25,623 nucleotides of DNA from an uncultured Campylobacter sp. (GTDB taxonomy: Bacteria; Campylobacterota; Campylobacteria; Campylobacterales; Campylobacteraceae): contig NZ_CALKTC010000005.1 in assembly GCF_937996225.1 (NCBI RefSeq), forward strand, positions 1 through 25,623, read 5' to 3'. The notes under the pieces are model-generated. The model did not search any database and had not been told where the DNA came from. It worked only from the letters and a program-made list of their open reading frames with translations. A program made the translations under genes and the position numbers. Positions 6,526-13,795 of this stretch are shown piece by piece. Every line of letters starts with the position of its first letter. Position 1 is the first letter of the stretch.

Positions 6526-8412
6526 CTATTCGACTTCGGCGTCGATGACGTCGTCGTCTTTTTTACCGCCGTTTGAGCCAGAGCTTTGCGATCCGCCTTG
6601 CGCGCCCTGATTTGCGCTGGCAGCCTTGTATAGATCCTCGGCGACCTTGCTTAGGGCTTCTACTTTAGAGTTTATCGCTTCCTTGCTCGCGTTTTCATCC
6701 TTTAGCACGGCTTTTAGATCATTTAGCGCGCCCTCGATCTTAGCGCGTAGATCGCCCGGCACCTTCTCGCCCATCTCGCTTAGGCTCTTTTCGGTTTGAT
6801 GTGCGATGCTGTCGGCTTGGTTGCGCGCTTCGACGGTCTCTTTGCGCTTGTTGTCTTCCTCTTTGTGAAGCTCGGCATCCTTTACCATCTTATCGATTTC
6901 GGCATCGCTTAAGCCGCTTGAGCCGGTGATGCGGATATCGGTTGCTTTGCCGGTGGCTTTGTCTTTTGCCGAAACGGTTAAGATTCCGTTCGCATCGATG
7001 TTGAATTCCACCTCGATCTGCGGCACGCCGCGAGGAGCGGGCATGATACCTTCAAGATTGAAATTTCCGAGCGATTTGTTATCTTTCGCAAACTCGCGCT
7101 CGCCCTGCAAGACGTTGATCGTAACGGCGCTTTGGTTATCCTCTGCTGTCGAGAAGGTTTGAGATTTTTTCGTAGGTATCGTAGTTCCCTTTTCGATGAT
7201 CTTGGTCATAACGCCGCCTAGGGTTTCGATGCCGAGGCTTAGCGGAGTCACGTCGAGTAGTAGCACGTCTTTTACGTCGCCTTTGATGACCGCGCCTTGG
7301 ATTGCAGCGCCGATCGCTACGACTTCATCAGGGTTTACGCTCTTATTTAGTTCCTTACCGAAAGCCTTTTTGACCTCCTCTTGCACTAAAGGCACGCGCG
7401 TCGAGCCGCCCACCATGACGACTTCTTTTATGTCGTTCATGCTTAGTCCCGCGTCGCTTACAACCTTTTTAAGCGTGCTTATGGTCTCATCTACCAAAGA
7501 ATCGATCATGCTTTCAAATTTAGCTCTAGTGATAGTTTTCATCAGGTGCTTTGGACCTGTGGCGTCAGCAGTGATGAAAGGTAAATTTACCGTCGTTTCC
7601 ATCGCGCTGCTTAGCTCTTTTTTTGCGTTTTCCGCAGCCTCTTTTAGGCGTTGCATAGCCATGACATCGCCGCGCAAGTCGATGCCTGTTTCAGATTGAA
7701 ATTCTGAGGTTAAAAAGTCGATCAGTTTGTTATCGAAATCATCGCCGCCCAAAAATGCATTACCGCCGGTAGCTAAAACCTCTACAACGCTATCGCCGGT
7801 TTCTAGCACAGTTACGTCGAACGTACCGCCGCCCAGATCGTAAACTACGATCTTTTCGGATTCTTTTTTATCCAGCCCATACGCAAGCGCTGCTGCGGTC
7901 GGCTCGTTGATGATACGAAGCACGTTTAGGCCCGCGATTGTTCCTGCTTCTTTTGTAGCCTTTCTTTGGCTATCGTTGAAATATGCAGGCACGGTTATGA
8001 CCGCATCGACAACCGGCTCGCCCAAAAACGCCTCAGCATCCTCTTTTAGCTTGATTAGCACCTTGGCTGAAATTTCTTGCGGCGTATAAACCTTGCCCGC
8101 GATCTCTACCGCGCACGCGCCATTTCGGTCGATGATCTTATACGGTAGGCGCTTTTTAGCTTCCTGCGCATTTTTTTCATTCATCATAAGACCCATGATG
8201 CGCTTGATCGAGTAGATCGTCTTTTCCGGGTTAGTGACGGCTTGGCGTTTAGCGCTGTCGCCTACTAAAACCTCGCCCTTGTCGGTGAAAGCGACTACCG
8301 ATGGAGTGGTGTTTTTGCCCTCTTTGTTCGGTATGATCTTGCTCTCGCCGCGCTCGAATATGCTTACGCACGAGTTTGTTGTTCCTAGGTCGATGCCTAT
8401 GACTTTTGCCAT
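6526..8412 (-). CDS. dnaK: Chaperone DnaK (Hsp70)
   Basis: This 628-residue Hsp70 binds exposed hydrophobic peptides under ATP control, with DnaJ and GrpE as partners, in the cytoplasm. The ATPase domain has IGIDLGTTNS (5-14), the phosphate-2 segment DLGGGTFDVTVLE, NEPTAAALAYGLD and VGGSTRVP. The interdomain linker DVLLLDVTPLSLG lies near residue 385. The substrate-binding part and helical lid follow, and the protein ends in the acidic DDDVIDAEVE tail typical of bacterial DnaK. Length is normal. An AAGGAT sequence precedes the ATG. It is the last gene of hrcA-grpE-dnaK, 44 bases after grpE, and shares the promoter before hrcA. dnaJ is not next to it. Confidence 0.98.
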   Translation of the reverse strand: MAKVIGIDLGTTNSCVSIFERGESKIIPNKEGKNTTPSVVAFTDKGEVLVGDSAKRQAVTNPEKTIYSIKRIMGLMMNEKNAQEAKKRLPYKIIDRNGACAVEIAGKVYTPQEISAKVLIKLKEDAEAFLGEPVVDAVITVPAYFNDSQRKATKEAGTIAGLNVLRIINEPTAAALAYGLDKKESEKIVVYDLGGGTFDVTVLETGDSVVEVLATGGNAFLGGDDFDNKLIDFLTSEFQSETGIDLRGDVMAMQRLKEAAENAKKELSSAMETTVNLPFITADATGPKHLMKTITRAKFESMIDSLVDETISTLKKVVSDAGLSMNDIKEVVMVGGSTRVPLVQEEVKKAFGKELNKSVNPDEVVAIGAAIQGAVIKGDVKDVLLLDVTPLSLGIETLGGVMTKIIEKGTTIPTKKSQTFSTAEDNQSAVTINVLQGEREFAKDNKSLGNFNLEGIMPAPRGVPQIEVEFNIDANGILTVSAKDKATGKATDIRITGSSGLSDAEIDKMVKDAELHKEEDNKRKETVEARNQADSIAHQTEKSLSEMGEKVPGDLRAKIEGALNDLKAVLKDENASKEAINSKVEALSKVAEDLYKAASANQGAQGGSQSSGSNGGKKDDDVIDAEVE

Positions 8413-8456
8413 TTGTTATCCTTTGTGTTGAATTTAAAATTTTAAAATTTGAGCGA

Positions 8457-9032
8457 TTATTTCGCCACTACTACCATAGCGGCGCGCAAAACGCGCTGCT
8501 TATACATATAGCCTTTTTGATAGACCTGAACTATATCGCCCGAGTTTGCACCCGCTGCCTCGATCATCGAGATCGCGTTATGCACGCTAGGATCAAATCC
8601 CGCATCCGTCGCTATCGGCACGATACCGTATTTTTCAAAAGTCTTTGTAAAAAGGCTTAGACATTGTTTTACGCCAACTTCGATTTTATCCGCAAGCTCA
8701 TTACCTTCCACATCAATTTTGGCGGCTTCCTCAAGCGCGTCGATTATCGGCAGCAGATCCTTCGCAAAGCTCTCGCTAGCGTAAGCAACAGCGCTATCTT
8801 TTTCCTTTTCCAAACGTTTTTTTAGATTTTCAAAATCCGCATTGGCGCGGTAAAATTTATCGGTAATCTCACTTAGCTCGTTTTGAAGCTTTTGTATCTG
8901 CGCATCGGTATCGTCGCATGTCTGCGCCTCTTGTGGCTCGCTCGCCTCTGACGCGCACTGCTCGCAAACCTCTTTTTCTTCACTATCGCACGCTGCGTTT
9001 TTATCGCCGTGCTCTTTAAATTTATGGCTCAT
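8457..9032 (-). CDS. grpE: Nucleotide exchange factor GrpE
   Basis: This 191-residue cochaperone dimer releases ADP from DnaK. A long N-terminal coiled coil (about residues 45-95, IQKLQNELSEITDKFYRANA then NLKKRLEKEK) is followed by the helical bundle and the beta domain with the family signature GFDPSVHNAI and GYMYKQRVLRAAMVVVAK at the C-terminus. The ATG overlaps the hrcA stop by four bases (ATGA), indicating coupled translation. One oddity is the acidic N-terminal tail, which holds four cysteines (residues 15, 23, 26 and 39); such tails are usually Cys-poor, so metal or redox sensitivity is conceivable but unproven. Confidence 0.97.
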   Translation of the reverse strand: MSHKFKEHGDKNAACDSEEKEVCEQCASEASEPQEAQTCDDTDAQIQKLQNELSEITDKFYRANADFENLKKRLEKEKDSAVAYASESFAKDLLPIIDALEEAAKIDVEGNELADKIEVGVKQCLSLFTKTFEKYGIVPIATDAGFDPSVHNAISMIEAAGANSGDIVQVYQKGYMYKQRVLRAAMVVVAK

Positions 9033-9817
9033 GCTACTCCTTTAGCGTAGTTAAAAAATTTCTCGTAATTCTCGTAAACGCTGCCTGCGCAGATCATCGT
9101 AGCGTCCTCGCCTTCGAATTTTACGGGGCGTTTGATCCCCATAAATCCGTGCTCGAAGTAGGGCGCGAAGATCAAATTTTTAGTAAAATTTACGGCGATC
9201 GAGGGGTTAAGTAAAATTTTAAACCGCTCGTCTTTGAAAATTTTATACGCTACGACCTCGTTACAAAGAAATTCGATTTTAGAATTTTTTAGCTCTTTGA
9301 TTTTGGTGCTAAGCTCGCGCAGACCGATCTGCATCGAAGCTAGCTCCAAATCTCCGAGTGAAATTCCTATTAAATTTGATAGGAATTTAAAAACTCTAAA
9401 ATCGTATTTTAAGATAATCTCATCCGTTCTAAATGTAAGGATTATGAAACGATCATCGTGATTGATGACTTCGCTTAGGGCTTCGTTTTCGGCGTTGAAA
9501 ATCATACAGTAAATTTCAAAATCCTCAAGCACCGCTTCTAGCTCGCGAGCATCGTCTATTTTCAACTCATCGTCGAAGCTAAGTCTAGCGCGCCAGTAAT
9601 CCTGCATCGTCGCAACTGTGGGGATTCTACCACCGCTTACATGAAGCTGCGTCAAAGCCCCCTCGTCGCTTAAACGCTTAAAATAAATTCGAATGCTAGA
9701 CGCTGACATCGCTACGCCCATACGCTCACCCAGCTCGGAAGATCCGATCGGGGTGTTGCTATCGAGATAGGCGGAAATGATGGATTCCAGGATCATATCA
9801 CGTTTATTCGTTTTCAC
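9029..9817 (-). CDS. hrcA: Heat-inducible transcription repressor HrcA
   Basis: HrcA binds CIRCE operators and represses chaperone genes. The winged-helix DNA-binding part lies near residues 1-75 (SSELGERMGVAMSASSIRIYFKRLSDEGALTQLHVSGGRIPT). A GAF-like domain follows. I place the start at the GTG at 9815-9817 (VKTNKRDMILESII), giving 262 residues, close to the length I recall for epsilonproteobacterial HrcA. The longest ORF begins at 9910, but that start lies upstream of the promoter at 9848-9877, and its extra 31 residues look unrelated. The Shine-Dalgarno (AAGAG) falls inside the CIRCE-like operator. It is the first gene of hrcA-grpE-dnaK and probably autoregulated. ATG at 9796 is an alternative start. 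Confidence 0.93.
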   Translation of the reverse strand: MKTNKRDMILESIISAYLDSNTPIGSSELGERMGVAMSASSIRIYFKRLSDEGALTQLHVSGGRIPTVATMQDYWRARLSFDDELKIDDARELEAVLEDFEIYCMIFNAENEALSEVINHDDRFIILTFRTDEIILKYDFRVFKFLSNLIGISLGDLELASMQIGLRELSTKIKELKNSKIEFLCNEVVAYKIFKDERFKILLNPSIAVNFTKNLIFAPYFEHGFMGIKRPVKFEGEDATMICAGSVYENYEKFFNYAKGVA

Positions 9818-9819
9818 TT

Positions 9820-9846
9820 TTAGCACTCTTTCGGTAAGATTGCCAG
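9820..9846. promoter_or_regulatory. CIRCE-like operator (HrcA site)
   Basis: On the plus strand TTAGCACTC (9820-9828) matches one CIRCE half perfectly. After a spacer of exactly nine bases, GATTGCCAG (9838-9846) matches the other half (GAGTGCTAA) at six of nine positions. It covers the expected transcription start and the hrcA Shine-Dalgarno, consistent with repression of the operon by its own product. Confidence 0.75.
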
Positions 9847-9847
9847 T

Positions 9848-9877
9848 ATTATACAACATTGAGTGGCAATATGTCAA
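9848..9877 (-). promoter_or_regulatory. Consensus sigma70 promoter for hrcA-grpE-dnaK
   Basis: Read on the minus strand, TTGACA (9877-9872) and TATAAT (9853-9848) are both perfect and 18 bp apart. The start point is expected near 9841, giving a leader of about 24 nt before the GTG. Perfect -35 boxes are uncommon in Campylobacter, which suggests a strong promoter held down by repressors. Confidence 0.8.
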
Positions 9878-9878
9878 G
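9858..9878. promoter_or_regulatory. HAIR-like inverted repeat (HspR site) overlapping the -35
   Basis: On the minus strand CTTGACA, a 7-base spacer and ACTCAAT compare with the HspR consensus CTTGAGT-N7-ACTCAAG: 11 of 14 positions match with the right spacing. It overlaps the -35 box. In C. jejuni and H. pylori both HspR and HrcA control this operon, which supports the call. No hspR gene is in this window. Confidence 0.65.
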
Positions 9879-9910
9879 GTTTTTATATAAATTTTATAAA
9901 ATTTTAGCAA

Positions 9911-10336
9911 TCAAGTCCTGAGTTTGCTAAATTTTAACTATGATTTTTGAGGTGAGCGTAATTCTTGGAATTCTTGGAATTCTTGGAATTCGCCACGGCG
10001 CCGTCGCGGTAGAATTTTATCGTATTTTTCGTATCTATAAACACAAATTTTACCGCATAGCTGATTTAGGGCTTCTCTGTATGCGACAGATAAATTCTAT
10101 TTTGCAAAAATAGTATTAACAGTATAGCTGCAAATTCCGTAGTTACCAGCTAAAATTTTGTCATTTGCTGAAATGCTGAAAATGTGAAGTTAAATGCTAA
10201 AAAAACGCAAAATCCCCGCAGAAATGGCGTGCAAGCTAGACGAAAGTGCTAGGCAAGCAAAGCGATGCAAGAACTCGCAAAGCTCAAAATTTTACTTGCT
10301 AGCGTAAATTTAAATATACTTTAACGAATAGAAGTG
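9911..10336. other. Intergenic region between hrcA and atpB
   Basis: This divergent region has no convincing gene. It contains the 9-bp tandem repeat at 9960-9991, several RAATTY words and the palindromic CGGCGCCG near 9996. Nothing else is recognised. Confidence 0.5.
9960..9991. repeat. Three and a half tandem copies of a 9-bp unit containing GAATTC
   Basis: AATTCTTGG is repeated at 9960, 9969 and 9978, followed by a partial AATTC at 9987. This makes three GAATTC sites spaced nine bases apart. Slippage-type expansion is likely. Confidence 0.95.
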
Positions 10337-10368
10337 TAAAATACGCCTCAAATTTCAACGATCAAGGG
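10337..10368 (+). promoter_or_regulatory. Probable -10 and RBS for atpB
   Basis: TAAAAT at 10337-10342 in the context GTGTAAAATACGC, then AAGGG at 10364-10368 before the ATG at 10374. The implied leader is about 25 nt. The same GTAAAAT-n-CGC context precedes gatB. Confidence 0.4.
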
Positions 10369-10373
10369 TTTTT

Positions 10374-11054
10374 ATGCTAAAAGACATCTTCCTTTTCGGC
10401 GGTTTAATTTCTTACGACCACACTTTTATCTACCTTTTTTACTTCTTTTTGGTCGTCGCTATCATCGTAGCCGTCGTGCTTTGCTCCACTCGCTCGCTTC
10501 AGCTTGTACCCCACGGTATGCAAAACATCGCCGAAGCCTACTTAAGCGGCGTGCTAACGATCGGTAAGGATGCTATGGGCAGCGAGGAACAAGCCAAAAA
10601 ATATCTTCCGCTAATCGCAACATTGGGATTTGTGATATTTTTTAGTAACGTTATCGGCTTGGTGCCGGGCTTTGAGTCGCCGAGCGCGAGTTTAAATTTA
10701 ACCCTTTCGCTTACGCTTTGCGTTTGGTTGTATTACCATTTTGAGGGCGTTCGCGAGCACGGCGTGATCAACTACCTAAAGCACTTTATGGGCCCGGTGA
10801 AAATCCTAGCGCCGTTTATGTTCGTCATAGAGATCGTCTCGCATTTTTCGCGCGTCGTATCGCTTTCTTTCCGACTTTTCGGAAACATCAAAGGCGACGA
10901 TACCTTCCTGCTAGTTATGCTTACTCTCGCTCCTGCGCTAGTGCCGATGGTACCGTTTGCGCTGCTTACTTTTATGGCGATTTTGCAGACTTTCATTTTC
11001 ATGGTTTTAAGCTACGTTTATCTAGCGGGCGCCGTGATCGTCGATGAGCATTAA
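10374..11054 (+). CDS. atpB: ATP synthase F0 subunit a
   Basis: This 226-residue inner-membrane protein forms the proton half-channels next to the c-ring. It has five or more hydrophobic segments. The essential arginine is R167 in SLSFRLFGN, matching E. coli R210. The upstream segment LPLIATLGFVIFFSNVIGLVPGFESPSASLNLT is typical of the family. Length equals that expected for Campylobacter AtpB. The gene stands apart from the other ATP synthase genes, as I recall for C. jejuni, and is followed with an 11-base overlap by a small membrane-protein gene. Confidence 0.96.
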   Translation: MLKDIFLFGGLISYDHTFIYLFYFFLVVAIIVAVVLCSTRSLQLVPHGMQNIAEAYLSGVLTIGKDAMGSEEQAKKYLPLIATLGFVIFFSNVIGLVPGFESPSASLNLTLSLTLCVWLYYHFEGVREHGVINYLKHFMGPVKILAPFMFVIEIVSHFSRVVSLSFRLFGNIKGDDTFLLVMLTLAPALVPMVPFALLTFMAILQTFIFMVLSYVYLAGAVIVDEH

Positions 11055-11268
11055 TTTTAAGCGAAATTTCTTATACTTCCTCGTGGGTGCGTCGTTCGGA
11101 TTGATTTTCGTCGGCGCATTCGTCTTTTTTGCCTATCCGTCATTTTATTTTTTGGGGTTAAAATTCCTCTTCATCTGCACTGCTCCGGGCGTGATATGCG
11201 TCATCATTACCTGCTTGATGGTCGATGTTTTCGATCTGAAAGAAAAGCTCCTTAGCGGCGGCGAATAG
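11044..11268 (+). CDS. Small two-helix membrane protein overlapping atpB
   Basis: This 74-residue protein has two hydrophobic segments (about residues 9-32 and 36-61), a positively charged N-terminus (NFKRNF) and a short charged C-terminal tail (DLKEKLLSGGE). The ATG lies within the last codons of atpB, an 11-base overlap, so it is probably coupled to atpB translation. From memory, C. jejuni also has a small putative membrane protein next to atpB. A role in ATP synthase assembly or ion supply, like that of AtpI or AtpZ, is a guess from position only; the sequence does not show their motifs. Confidence 0.75.
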   Translation: MSINFKRNFLYFLVGASFGLIFVGAFVFFAYPSFYFLGLKFLFICTAPGVICVIITCLMVDVFDLKEKLLSGGE

Positions 11269-11341
11269 AATCTATCCGATTAAATTTTAAAATTTGGCTG
11301 CGCCGTGTGCCGCTACAAGCGAGTATTAAAGCAAAAAATTG

Positions 11342-11372
11342 TAAAATTACGCGAAATTTTTATTCTAAAAGG
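11342..11372 (+). promoter_or_regulatory. Probable -10 and RBS for gatB
   Basis: TAAAAT at 11342-11347 in the context TTGTAAAATTACGCG, followed by AAAAGG at 11367-11372 before the ATG at 11381. Confidence 0.4.
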
Positions 11373-11380
11373 TTAAGTTA

Positions 11381-12802
11381 ATGTTTGAAATCGTGATCGG
11401 CCTGGAGGTACACTGCCAGCTAAATACTAAAACCAAAATTTTCTGCTCCTGCCCCACGAGCTTTGGAGACGAGGCAAATTCGCACGTCTGTCCGACCTGC
11501 CTGGCGCTTCCGGGCGCTCTTCCCGTGCTAAACGAGGAGGCGGTTAAAAAAGCCATCAGCTTCGGCACCGCCGTCAATGCGACGATCAATCGCAAGTCGG
11601 TATTCGACCGCAAAAACTACTTCTATCCCGACCTTCCCAAGGCGTATCAAATTTCGCAGTGGACGATCCCGATCGTCGAGCACGGCGAGCTTTTCATAGC
11701 CGCGGACGGACAGAGCAAGCGCATCGGCATTACGCGCGCGCACCTAGAGGAGGATGCGGGCAAAAATAATCACGAAGGCTCGCGCAGCCTGGTCGATCTA
11801 AACCGTGCTGGCACGCCGCTACTCGAGATCGTAAGCGAGCCCGATATGCGCTCTGCGGACGAGGCGGTCGCGTATCTAAAAAAACTCCACAGCATTTTGC
11901 GCTTTTTAAATATCAGCGACGCAAATATGCAAGAAGGCTCGTTTCGCTGCGACGTAAACGTCAGCATCCGTCCGCAAGGCGAGCAAAAGCTCTACACGCG
12001 CGTGGAGATTAAAAATTTAAACTCCTTTAAATTTATCCAAAAGGCGATCGAGTTCGAGATTGAGCGTCAGATCGAAGCGTGGCAGGACGGCAAATATGAT
12101 CAAGAGGTCGTGCAAGAAACGCGCCTTTTCGACACCGCTAAGTTTATCACCAAACCGATGCGTAGTAAAGAAGACAGCGCCGAGTATCGCTATTTCCCCG
12201 ATCCTGACCTGCTAACCGTGATCGTGGATGACGAGATGCTGGCTGCTGCGCAGCAGATCCCCGAGCTGCCGGATCAGAAAAAAGCACGCTACGTCCGCGA
12301 GCTGGGTGTTAAAGAAAAAGACGCCGAGATCATAATCTCCACCTACGAAAACGCGCGATTTTTTGAGGATCTGATCGCGGCGGGACATGAGCCTAAACTT
12401 TGCGTCAGCTGGCTTACCGTCGAGCTTGCGGGCAGGCTCAAAAACGGCGTTACGATCGAGGACTCGCCCGTAGGTAGCGCGAAGATGAATGAGCTTTTAA
12501 GCGCGATCGAAGGCGGCGCAGTGTCGCAAAAGGCCGCCAAAGAGGTGCTTGATTATCTAATGGAGCACGACGAGGCGGTAAGCTCGGTCATCGACAAGCT
12601 AGGCTTGAGGCAGGTAAGCGACGACGGCGCGATTTTGGAGATTATAGAGCGCGTGATGAGCGAAAACGAGGACAAGGTCGCAGACTATCGCGGCGGCAAG
12701 GACAAGCTATTCGGCTTCTTTGTAGGTCAAGTGATGAAAGAGGGTAAGGGCGCATTTAATCCTGCGAAGGTGAACGAGCTTTTAAAACAGAAGCTGGGCT
12801 GA
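11381..12802 (+). CDS. gatB: Aspartyl/glutamyl-tRNA amidotransferase subunit B
   Basis: GatB is the tRNA-binding and kinase subunit of GatCAB, which converts Glu-tRNA(Gln) to Gln-tRNA(Gln), and in many bacteria Asp-tRNA(Asn) to Asn-tRNA(Asn). The 473-residue length is normal. The N-terminus EIVIGLEVHCQL is the family signature. Cys22, Cys24, Cys37 and Cys40 form the zinc site. The cradle domain extends to about residue 290 with LVDLNRAGTPLLEIVSEPD and RCDVNVSIRP. A helical domain and a C-terminal YqeY-like tail (GFFVGQVMKEGKGAFNPAKVNELL) follow. Strong homology to the family makes the call secure. gatA and gatC are not nearby. From memory, C. jejuni also has gatB next to gpsA; here about 990 bases separate them. 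Confidence 0.97.
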   Translation: MFEIVIGLEVHCQLNTKTKIFCSCPTSFGDEANSHVCPTCLALPGALPVLNEEAVKKAISFGTAVNATINRKSVFDRKNYFYPDLPKAYQISQWTIPIVEHGELFIAADGQSKRIGITRAHLEEDAGKNNHEGSRSLVDLNRAGTPLLEIVSEPDMRSADEAVAYLKKLHSILRFLNISDANMQEGSFRCDVNVSIRPQGEQKLYTRVEIKNLNSFKFIQKAIEFEIERQIEAWQDGKYDQEVVQETRLFDTAKFITKPMRSKEDSAEYRYFPDPDLLTVIVDDEMLAAAQQIPELPDQKKARYVRELGVKEKDAEIIISTYENARFFEDLIAAGHEPKLCVSWLTVELAGRLKNGVTIEDSPVGSAKMNELLSAIEGGAVSQKAAKEVLDYLMEHDEAVSSVIDKLGLRQVSDDGAILEIIERVMSENEDKVADYRGGKDKLFGFFVGQVMKEGKGAFNPAKVNELLKQKLG

Positions 12803-12849
12803 TTTCGCAGCTTTTGCGGCAGCAAACGGCGAATTAAAGGCGGGGCGCG

Positions 12850-12960
12850 ATGCATGCGATAGATGAAGCTCTTAGGGATAAAATTTTAAATCTGCTCGCA
12901 GCGTTTTGCTTCGAGCTAAAGCTTTCGCGCGCCAATGACGAAGGCTTTTGCGTGTTATAA
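12850..12960 (+). CDS. Possible 36-residue peptide after gatB
   Basis: An ATG at 12850, preceded by AAAGG about eight bases upstream, opens a frame of 36 residues (MHAIDEALRDKILNLLAAFC then FELKLSRANDEGFCVL). The first part is amphipathic helical. It starts 48 bases after gatB. I do not recognise it. It may be chance, or the remnant of a longer gene. Its stop codon overlaps an extended -10 promoter. Confidence 0.2.
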   Translation: MHAIDEALRDKILNLLAAFCFELKLSRANDEGFCVL

Positions 12961-12961
12961 T
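12953..12961 (+). promoter_or_regulatory. Perfect extended -10 promoter with no gene after it
   Basis: TGT-TATAAT at 12953-12961 matches the extended -10 consensus exactly. Transcription would start near 12968, yet the next gene (gpsA) is about 830 bases away, so it may serve a noncoding RNA or a long gpsA leader. Confidence 0.45.
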
Positions 12962-13544
12962 TTCATTCGGTGCGATCTTGGTGGCTACCCGCTCTGCCTC
13001 ACACACGTTTTGTTCTTTTGAGCTCGTTTTTTCTCGTGCAGGTCGTTTGTGTCGAGTGTCGGTCTGCGACGGAGGGGTTTAAGAAGCGCGTCCGTTAGGA
13101 ATTTTACTTACGGCTACCGTCAAAGTGCGGCAAAGCTCTCAGGGAATGCGTAAAATTACTCTGCCTGAGGGAGCAAAAACGGCAACTCGGGTGCGCGGAT
13201 AGGATCGAATACGCAGGGTCGAATTTGAGTGGCGAGTCGATGTGTAGGCTAAATTTAATCAATCGCTGCGTCGGATACGCGTGCCTCAAACCTTGCGCCA
13301 AACGATAACGTGGCGAGCGACCGCAGATCATCTAGGTCCAAAGCACGCCTTGATAGATTTAAGCGGATTTAAAAGCGCGATTTGCGATCGGGCGTCTGAG
13401 TAAAATTTTTAAAAATTTGATTTGCCTTGGCGATGCACAAGTGAAATTTAAAACGTATAATGGAGTTTCAAAATCCTCATTCGTTCACTGCCGCGCCTTT
13501 TGTGAAAGTGTTTTTTGACGGAGGAGCAAAACCTTAAAAGTATG
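12962..13544 (+). other. Gene-less stretch between gatB and gpsA, possible noncoding RNA
   Basis: No convincing protein gene is found. The region starts with an extended -10 promoter and is less rich in RAATTY words than the stretch after it. It contains a hairpin at 13135-13174 (GCTC-TCAGG pairing with CCTGA-GGGAGC) and a short promoter-to-terminator unit at 13456-13516. I checked for the conserved cores of SRP RNA, tmRNA and RNase P RNA and did not see them. A 75-codon minus-strand ORF at 13104-13331 looks like chance. Confidence 0.4.
13456..13516 (+). ncRNA. Candidate very short RNA unit: -10, hairpin, T run
   Basis: TATAAT at 13456-13461 is followed about 25 bases later by TTCAC (13484-13488) pairing with GTGAA (13502-13506), and then six T at 13511-13516. 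The stem is weak and the T run starts four bases after it. The product would be about 50 nt. It could equally be a promoter and attenuator in the gpsA leader. Confidence 0.25.
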
Positions 13545-13780
13545 AAATTTTAGTAAGGTAAATTTTAAAAAAAGCAAAGTTTTTGCTGAGTAAATTTCAA
13601 AAGCGCGAAATTTTAACGAGACGAAATTTTGACGAGATGGAATTTCAAAAAGCGAATTTTAAAGCGTGGCTTCGACTAGCATTTGTGCAGGCTCATGTCG
13701 GCGCTTTTGGGCTAAATTTTCAAAAAGCGGGAATTTCAAGAGAATGAAATTTGAAAAACCGCAAATTTGCGAATAAATTT
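13545..13780. repeat. RAATTY array at 15-16 bp spacing upstream of gpsA
   Basis: RAATTY hexamers begin at 13545, 13560, 13592, 13608, 13624, 13640, 13654, 13714, 13731, 13747, 13763 and 13775. Most neighbours are 14-17 bases apart. The part at 13606-13638 is a near-perfect 16-bp tandem repeat (CGAAATTTTAACGAGA then CGAAATTTTGACGAGA). It is noncoding, unlike the array in tupC. Confidence 0.85.
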
Positions 13781-13795
13781 TTAAAAAGGAACATA

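Noticed and set aside
9818..9910. Longer HrcA reading frame starting at 9910
   Set aside because: The start would lie upstream of the operon promoter and would translate through the operators; the extra 31 residues do not look like HrcA.
12968..13120. SRP, RNase P or tmRNA gene after the extended -10
   Set aside because: The diagnostic cores (GGAAGGAAGCAGC-like, GAGGAAAGTCC-like, tmRNA ends) were not found.
13104..13331. 75-codon minus-strand ORF between gatB and gpsA
   Set aside because: No RBS, no domain, and composition typical of chance frames.
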